Assembly (NCBI GenBank): GCA_018398765.1
Contig: JAHBMJ010002086.1
Span: 26,467-36,466, forward strand
Source of the DNA: Chromera velia
Lineage: Eukaryota > Sar > Chromeraceae
Reading direction: 5' to 3'
Length of the DNA: 10,000 bases
The notes below the pieces were generated by a model that was not told the origin of the DNA, did no database searches, and saw only the letters and a program-made list of their open reading frames with translations. Below are positions 8,476 to 10,000 of this stretch, in pieces (within the stretch, counting starts at the first letter, position 1; every line of letters starts with the position of its first letter). A program made the translations under genes and the position numbers.

Positions 8476-10000
8476 TGTGTGTGAGTGAGTGAGTGAGTGA
8501 GTGCGAGAATGGTTGTGTGCACTTTCTCGATCGAGTCTCGTCAGAGAACTTTGAAAGTCGAAGGGCGACCCTCAGAGAGGAGACCGCAACCCCTTCTCAG
8601 TCTGTGTATGAAAAGGGAAAGCTGAGTGTCCATGTCCATGCAAACGTCGTATCATCATTCAGACTCGGTCCCTTTTTCCGGATGTGATGAGATCATTCTT
8701 CCTGCCTGTCTGTATATCTGTCCGTCTGCCTGTTTGTGTCCCTCTCGCCCTCTCTGCAAGGTCCGTCGATGGATGGATGAGGCATTCCTCCAAGAGATTT
8801 AGAGACGGTCAGGGAGAGACGGCGACAAAGTGCGTGCGTCAATCTGTCGGGAATCTTTAATCTGGTGGAGGCAAAGAGAATGGTTAAAGAAGAATCGGGA
8901 ATCCTTCATTTTTGTCCTTCATGTCTTTCTTCCGTTCTCCTTTCAAGCAGAGAAAAGTGGAGGAAAATAGTCGGCAATAGAGCACAAGAGAATGAAAAAG
9001 AGACAAAGGCCCTCACCGAATTCGGAGTCTTTTGAGTGCCGCTTTGACGAATTCTGGTTGGACCAGGCCCAGCTTTGCAATTGCAGAGAGGACCCTCGTG
9101 AGTTGCTTCCCCCCCATTCCCTCTCTTGACCCCAGAAGTCCCCTCTCTTCCTCGGCCAGCTCCACCCCCCTTTCTCTTGCCTGAAGCCTTTTTTCTAGTG
9201 CCGAAAGAGCTTCTTGCGCCAGGGACTGTCCAGTGGTACGCAAATCAGACAACGAGCACAGAATGTCTACTGTCTGGTCGACCGTCAGTTCGCCTGAACG
9301 GAGTCGGGCGGCCAAATGCAAACAGGAAAGTTCGACAATCTCTCTACTCTCCTGAAAACCAATTCGGCCCAAAGCCCAAAAAAAGGTCGTCAGTTCTGGA
9401 GTGGTGAAAACACTCTTCTGATTCTCCATCTCTCTCAACTCGTCAAGTCTACCCCGCCTCGCAGTTCCTGTGCGGGAAACATACGGAGATTCACGCCGTG
9501 CAAGCTTCACCTTTTTCAGCTCCGCACCCAAACGCCGGACCAGCGCACGCACTCGCGCATCTGTGGCAAGCAGCCGTCTCCTGGACTCGGTGACGGTTGC
9601 CGCCATTCGAGTGAAGGCAACGAGAGAAATCCGGAAATGATTTGTGAGGGTTTCTGGGTAACTCTCAAAAAGAGTGAGCACTTCAGAAGGGGAAGTGGCC
9701 CCGGAAAGCTCCCGAATGACCGTCTCCGGTGAGGTCTGATGTTGTGTTCTCTTCGGAAGAGACCGTCTCCTCCAATCAACACCCCCTCTGTAGGCCCGAT
9801 CTAGGTGTTCCAACTTCTGCCGTCTCCCGAGAGGACGTGACCGAGAACCGCAAATTCTTTCCCGCCCTTTGTTTTCTTTTCTATCCCTCACTCGTTCCCC
9901 CCTGCTTTTCTTCTGCGGCGTCCAGTGGAGACGGGAGTGGTCTGCTGAGATCCCTTCTGGTTTTCTGAAACCCAGGGACGAGGGGGTCAGGAACGCCTCA
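3853..10000 (-). CDS. RAP-domain protein with helical repeats, ten exons, 5' partial
   Basis: The gene is spliced from ten exons (10000-9017, 8398-8245, 8024-7909, 7555-7321, 6877-6818, 6533-6456, 6137-6057, 5645-5290, 4923-4864, 4327-3853). Joined, they give 2598 nt with no internal stop: 865 residues and a TGA. Seen: a basic N-part; helical repeats at about residues 198-430 with a recurring L..L..ALG.P pattern; an acidic linker (about 440-496); a helical segment (497-545); and a RAP domain (about 558-722) with IAIEVDGPGHF at 657-667 and ISIPFWEW at 698-705. A charged tail follows, with a KPLRKRK patch (832-838) and eight glutamates (848-855). Known of the family: RAP domains resemble PD-(D/E)XK nuclease folds, and RAP proteins of apicomplexans and FASTK proteins of animals act in mitochondrial or plastid RNA processing. 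Inferred: an organellar RNA-binding or maturation factor. The targeting peptide would lie beyond 10000, so the organelle cannot be named. Intron phases are 2,0,2,0,0,0,0,2,2. Confidence 0.9.
4416..4469. repeat. (GA)n microsatellite in intron 9
   Basis: Two GA tracts (4416-4433 and 4438-4469) are split by AAAAC. In the gene sense they are (CT)n tracts within the 536-nt intron 9 (4328-4863), about 90-140 nt upstream of its acceptor. The rest of that intron shows no other feature. Confidence 0.95.
4864..4923 (-). CDS. RAP gene, exon 9: end of RAP core
   Basis: The first G completes Arg 688, 19 codons follow (residues 689-707), and the last two bases open the Trp 708 codon. It reads LLEKSGWHVISIPFWEWKS between the acceptor GCTTGCAG and the donor GTGCGT. 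Joined to exon 8 it gives FKRRLLEKSGWHVISIPFWEW split over the joint. This is the classical RAP ending (K-R-R-x-L-x-x-x-G-W-x-V-x-x-I/V-P-x-W-E-W). This fit decides the splice and rules out a competing small exon in intron 8. Confidence 0.93.
4954..5006. repeat. (GA)n microsatellite in intron 8
   Basis: About 26 GA units with one C interruption. In the gene sense it is a (CT)n tract ending about 30 nt before the exon 9 acceptor, where a polypyrimidine tract is expected. Confidence 0.95.
5227..5260. repeat. (GGAGA)n repeat in intron 8
   Basis: Pentanucleotide units GGAGA with one variant. In the gene sense it is a pyrimidine tract (TCTCC)n shortly after the exon 8 donor. Confidence 0.85.
5290..5645 (-). 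CDS. RAP gene, exon 8: RAP core with a large charged insert
   Basis: This exon has 118 codons plus two bases (residues 570-687, then Arg 688 shared with exon 9). It begins RLRVPNILEFVTPEGLTIDL, continues into a Glu/Gly/Lys-rich insert (about 599-656), then IAIEVDGPGHF (657-667) and PTGKTSFKR (679-687). The T-I-D-L-A and I-E-V-D-G-P-x-H-F motifs are the signature of RAP domains. Normally only a few residues separate them, so the insert is unusual. The donor is GTCAGT at 5289-5284. The acceptor used here is the last of three near-identical ones made by an 86-bp tandem repeat. Only this one avoids a stop. Confidence 0.91.
5622..5828. repeat. 86-bp tandem repeat (2.4 copies) spanning the exon 8 acceptor
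   Basis: Units start at 5622, 5708 and 5794. The first two are complete and differ at about six of 86 positions. The third is partial and departs after its CTGCAGCAG by gaining one extra CAG. Each contains, in the gene sense, CTGCTGCAG followed by CGTCTCCGAGTCCCGAACA. There are therefore three acceptors at exon starts 5645, 5731 and 5817. Reading on from the two upstream copies meets stops within about 10-15 codons. Confidence 0.92.
5913..5936. repeat. (TGTC)n-type repeat in intron 7
   Basis: TGTC and TGCC tetranucleotide units. In the gene sense they are GACA/GGCA. The rest of intron 7 (5646-6056) holds the 86-bp tandem repeat and nothing else recognised. Confidence 0.85.
6057..6137 (-). 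CDS. RAP gene, exon 7: start of RAP domain
   Basis: This exon has 27 codons (residues 543-569) between TTTTGCAG and GTGCGT, phase 0 on both sides. It ends SSSGIHKEIAQVLLE. The S-x-G-x-H-K-E-(I/V) stretch with a following amphipathic helix is the usual opening of a RAP domain (compare the common H-R-E-V-S-x-x-L form), so the domain starts near residue 558. Confidence 0.9.
6297..6380. repeat. Compound (TTTC)n(TTCC)n(TTTC)n(CT)n microsatellite in intron 6
   Basis: An unbroken pyrimidine tract of about 80 bases. In the gene sense it is purine (GA/GAAA/GGAA), the opposite strand bias from the tracts in introns 8 and 9. Confidence 0.95.
6456..6533 (-). CDS. RAP gene, exon 6: 78-nt symmetrical exon
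   Basis: This exon has 26 codons (residues 517-542), starting TYVGFKVESAESLLFDMDED and ending AYEHLR, between the acceptor GCGTGCAG and the donor GTGGGT. It is phase 0 on both sides. The segment is acidic and probably helical, and it leads to the RAP domain. An in-frame TGA excludes a candidate acceptor further upstream (CCTCAG near 6711). Confidence 0.87.
6818..6877 (-). CDS. RAP gene, exon 5: 60-nt symmetrical exon
   Basis: This exon has twenty codons (residues 497-516), TFSGAFDKSAWDLACMKIFQ, between the acceptor TTTTGCAG and the donor GTTAGT. Only this frame is free of stops, which fixes phase 0 on both sides. The residues look helical and run on smoothly into exon 6 (IFQ then TYVGFKVES). 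Its length is a multiple of three, so skipping it would keep the frame. Confidence 0.86.
6878..7320. other. Intron 4 of the RAP gene, no gene inside
   Basis: 443 nt between the donor GTCGGT and the acceptor TTTTGCAG. It carries a short CAGA repeat near 7283-7305 and open frames on both strands without recognisable protein. Confidence 0.75.
7321..7555 (-). CDS. RAP gene, exon 4: last helical repeat and acidic linker
   Basis: The first base completes Arg 418. Then 78 codons (residues 419-496) read LYALMGCYEPRELFIRTF, followed by a proline-, serine- and glutamate-rich linker ending near GLHR. The linker has an acidic run (GVEEEDEEETGD) and looks disordered. The acceptor lies directly behind a (GGCA)n tract. 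The donor is the least certain in the gene: GTCGGT at 7320-7315 keeps phase 0 and fits the GTNNGT pattern, but GTTCAT and GTGCGG slightly upstream are also phase 0 and would shorten the linker by a few codons. Confidence 0.82.
7557..7591. repeat. (GGCA)n then (GGGA)n repeat abutting the exon 4 acceptor
   Basis: In the gene sense it reads CCTGCCTGCC and so on up to the acceptor CCTGCAG, so the microsatellite forms the polypyrimidine-like tract of intron 3 itself. Length change here would directly alter the 3' splice region. Confidence 0.9.
7909..8024 (-). CDS. RAP gene, exon 3: helical repeat
   Basis: The acceptor is TTATCTGCAG. The 38 codons plus two bases encode LFAFADLGFRPPVLLEEL through WPVENLAQVVR (residues 380-418), followed by the donor GTTGGT at 7908-7903. 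Together with the end of exon 2 it forms one repeat (AVLRMLFAFADLGFRPP). Its own end begins the next (ENLAQVVR), which exon 4 completes with LYALMGCYEP. The phase-2 end fits exon 4 only through the CTGCAG acceptor at 7556-7561. Confidence 0.9.
8245..8398 (-). CDS. RAP gene, exon 2: helical repeat
   Basis: The exon follows a CTGCAG acceptor. Its first G completes the Arg codon left open by exon 1 (CG+G), after which 51 codons read to the donor GTCTGT at 8244-8239. It encodes residues 329-379, starting MRILPWQDVLDLTEALRKM and ending RSRQAVLRM. The L..LTEALRKMEF stretch is another unit of the helical array begun in exon 1. It ends in phase 0. The joint to exon 3 restores a repeat (RQAVLRM then LFAFADLGF), which is the main support for the donor choice. 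Confidence 0.9.
8429..8502. repeat. Compound (CT)15(GT)12(GAGT)5 microsatellite in intron 1
   Basis: CT at 8429-8458, GT to 8482, then GAGT units to 8502, 30 nt upstream of the exon 2 acceptor in the gene sense. Remaining parts of intron 1 (to 9016) include a CTGT-rich stretch near 8699-8735 and nothing else recognised. Confidence 0.95.
9017..10000 (-). CDS. RAP gene, exon 1 of window (5' partial): basic region and first helical repeats
   Basis: The reading frame is open from the window edge (first full codon at 9999) to the donor GTGAGG at 9016-9011, giving 327 codons plus two bases (phase 2). No ATG near the left of the reading supports a start, so the exon, or an upstream exon, continues past 10000. 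Residues 1-100 are rich in Arg and Lys. From about residue 88 the sequence is helical. Three repeats of roughly 40 residues are recognisable, starting near 198 (FTTPELTTFFWALGRIGF), 238 (LTVDQTVDILCSLSDL) and 296 (GKQLTRVLSAIAKLGLVQPE). They share an L..L..AL..LG core, as in RAP-protein and FASTK-like helical repeats. A TTTCAG near 9966 could be an internal acceptor, but it does not match the GCAG seen elsewhere in this gene. Confidence 0.88.

Overview
The window comes from a nuclear eukaryotic genome. Its right 60 per cent is one long multi-exon gene on the minus strand, with GT-AG introns full of microsatellites. Its left 38 per cent is repeat-rich DNA in which I find no convincing protein gene. 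The gene encodes a protein with a C-terminal RAP domain (RNA-binding domain abundant in Apicomplexans) preceded by alpha-helical repeats. RAP proteins of this build are expanded in apicomplexans and relatives and generally act on organellar RNA. With the roughly balanced base composition and mid-sized introns, this suggests a myzozoan alveolate. I favour a chromerid (Chromera-like), with a coccidian as the alternative. The species call is inference.

Gene (minus strand, 10000 down to 3853): I joined ten exons by splice sites and reading phase: 10000-9017 (open past the window edge), 8398-8245, 8024-7909, 7555-7321, 6877-6818, 6533-6456, 6137-6057, 5645-5290, 4923-4864 and 4327-3853. The joined reading frame is 2598 nt, which is 865 residues plus a TGA stop. 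The N-terminus lies beyond position 10000. All nine introns end in GCAG, and eight of nine donors fit GTNNGT. Below, residue numbers count from the first full codon inside the window.

The RAP domain is split over exons 7 to 10. It reads as a classical RAP domain only after splicing: I-H-K-E-I-A, then T-I-D-L-A-V, then IAIEVDGPGHF, then FKRRLLEKSGW, then ISIPFWEW, then a Y-L-K-S-K-L end. A charged insert of about 58 residues interrupts the domain. A basic patch and a glutamate run follow it. Intron 7 carries an 86-bp tandem repeat that copies the start of exon 8 together with its acceptor, giving three near-identical 3' splice sites. Use of either extra site brings an early in-frame stop.

Left part (1-3852): a poly-G run at the very start; a degenerate 35-bp minisatellite (about 196-620); two related short palindromes (675-702 and 886-913) around a GC-rich block; a strong 24-bp hairpin (953-1009) whose stem is complete only in plus-strand RNA; a 15-bp inverted repeat bracketing 1386-1487; two copies of a repeat of about 170 bp (2558-2730 and 3071-3238) whose stem differences nearly all preserve pairing in plus-strand RNA; and AT-rich stretches at 2200-2400 and about 3260-3850. 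The hairpin and the paired repeat are the best candidates here for something undescribed (structured non-coding RNA), but no homology search supports them yet.
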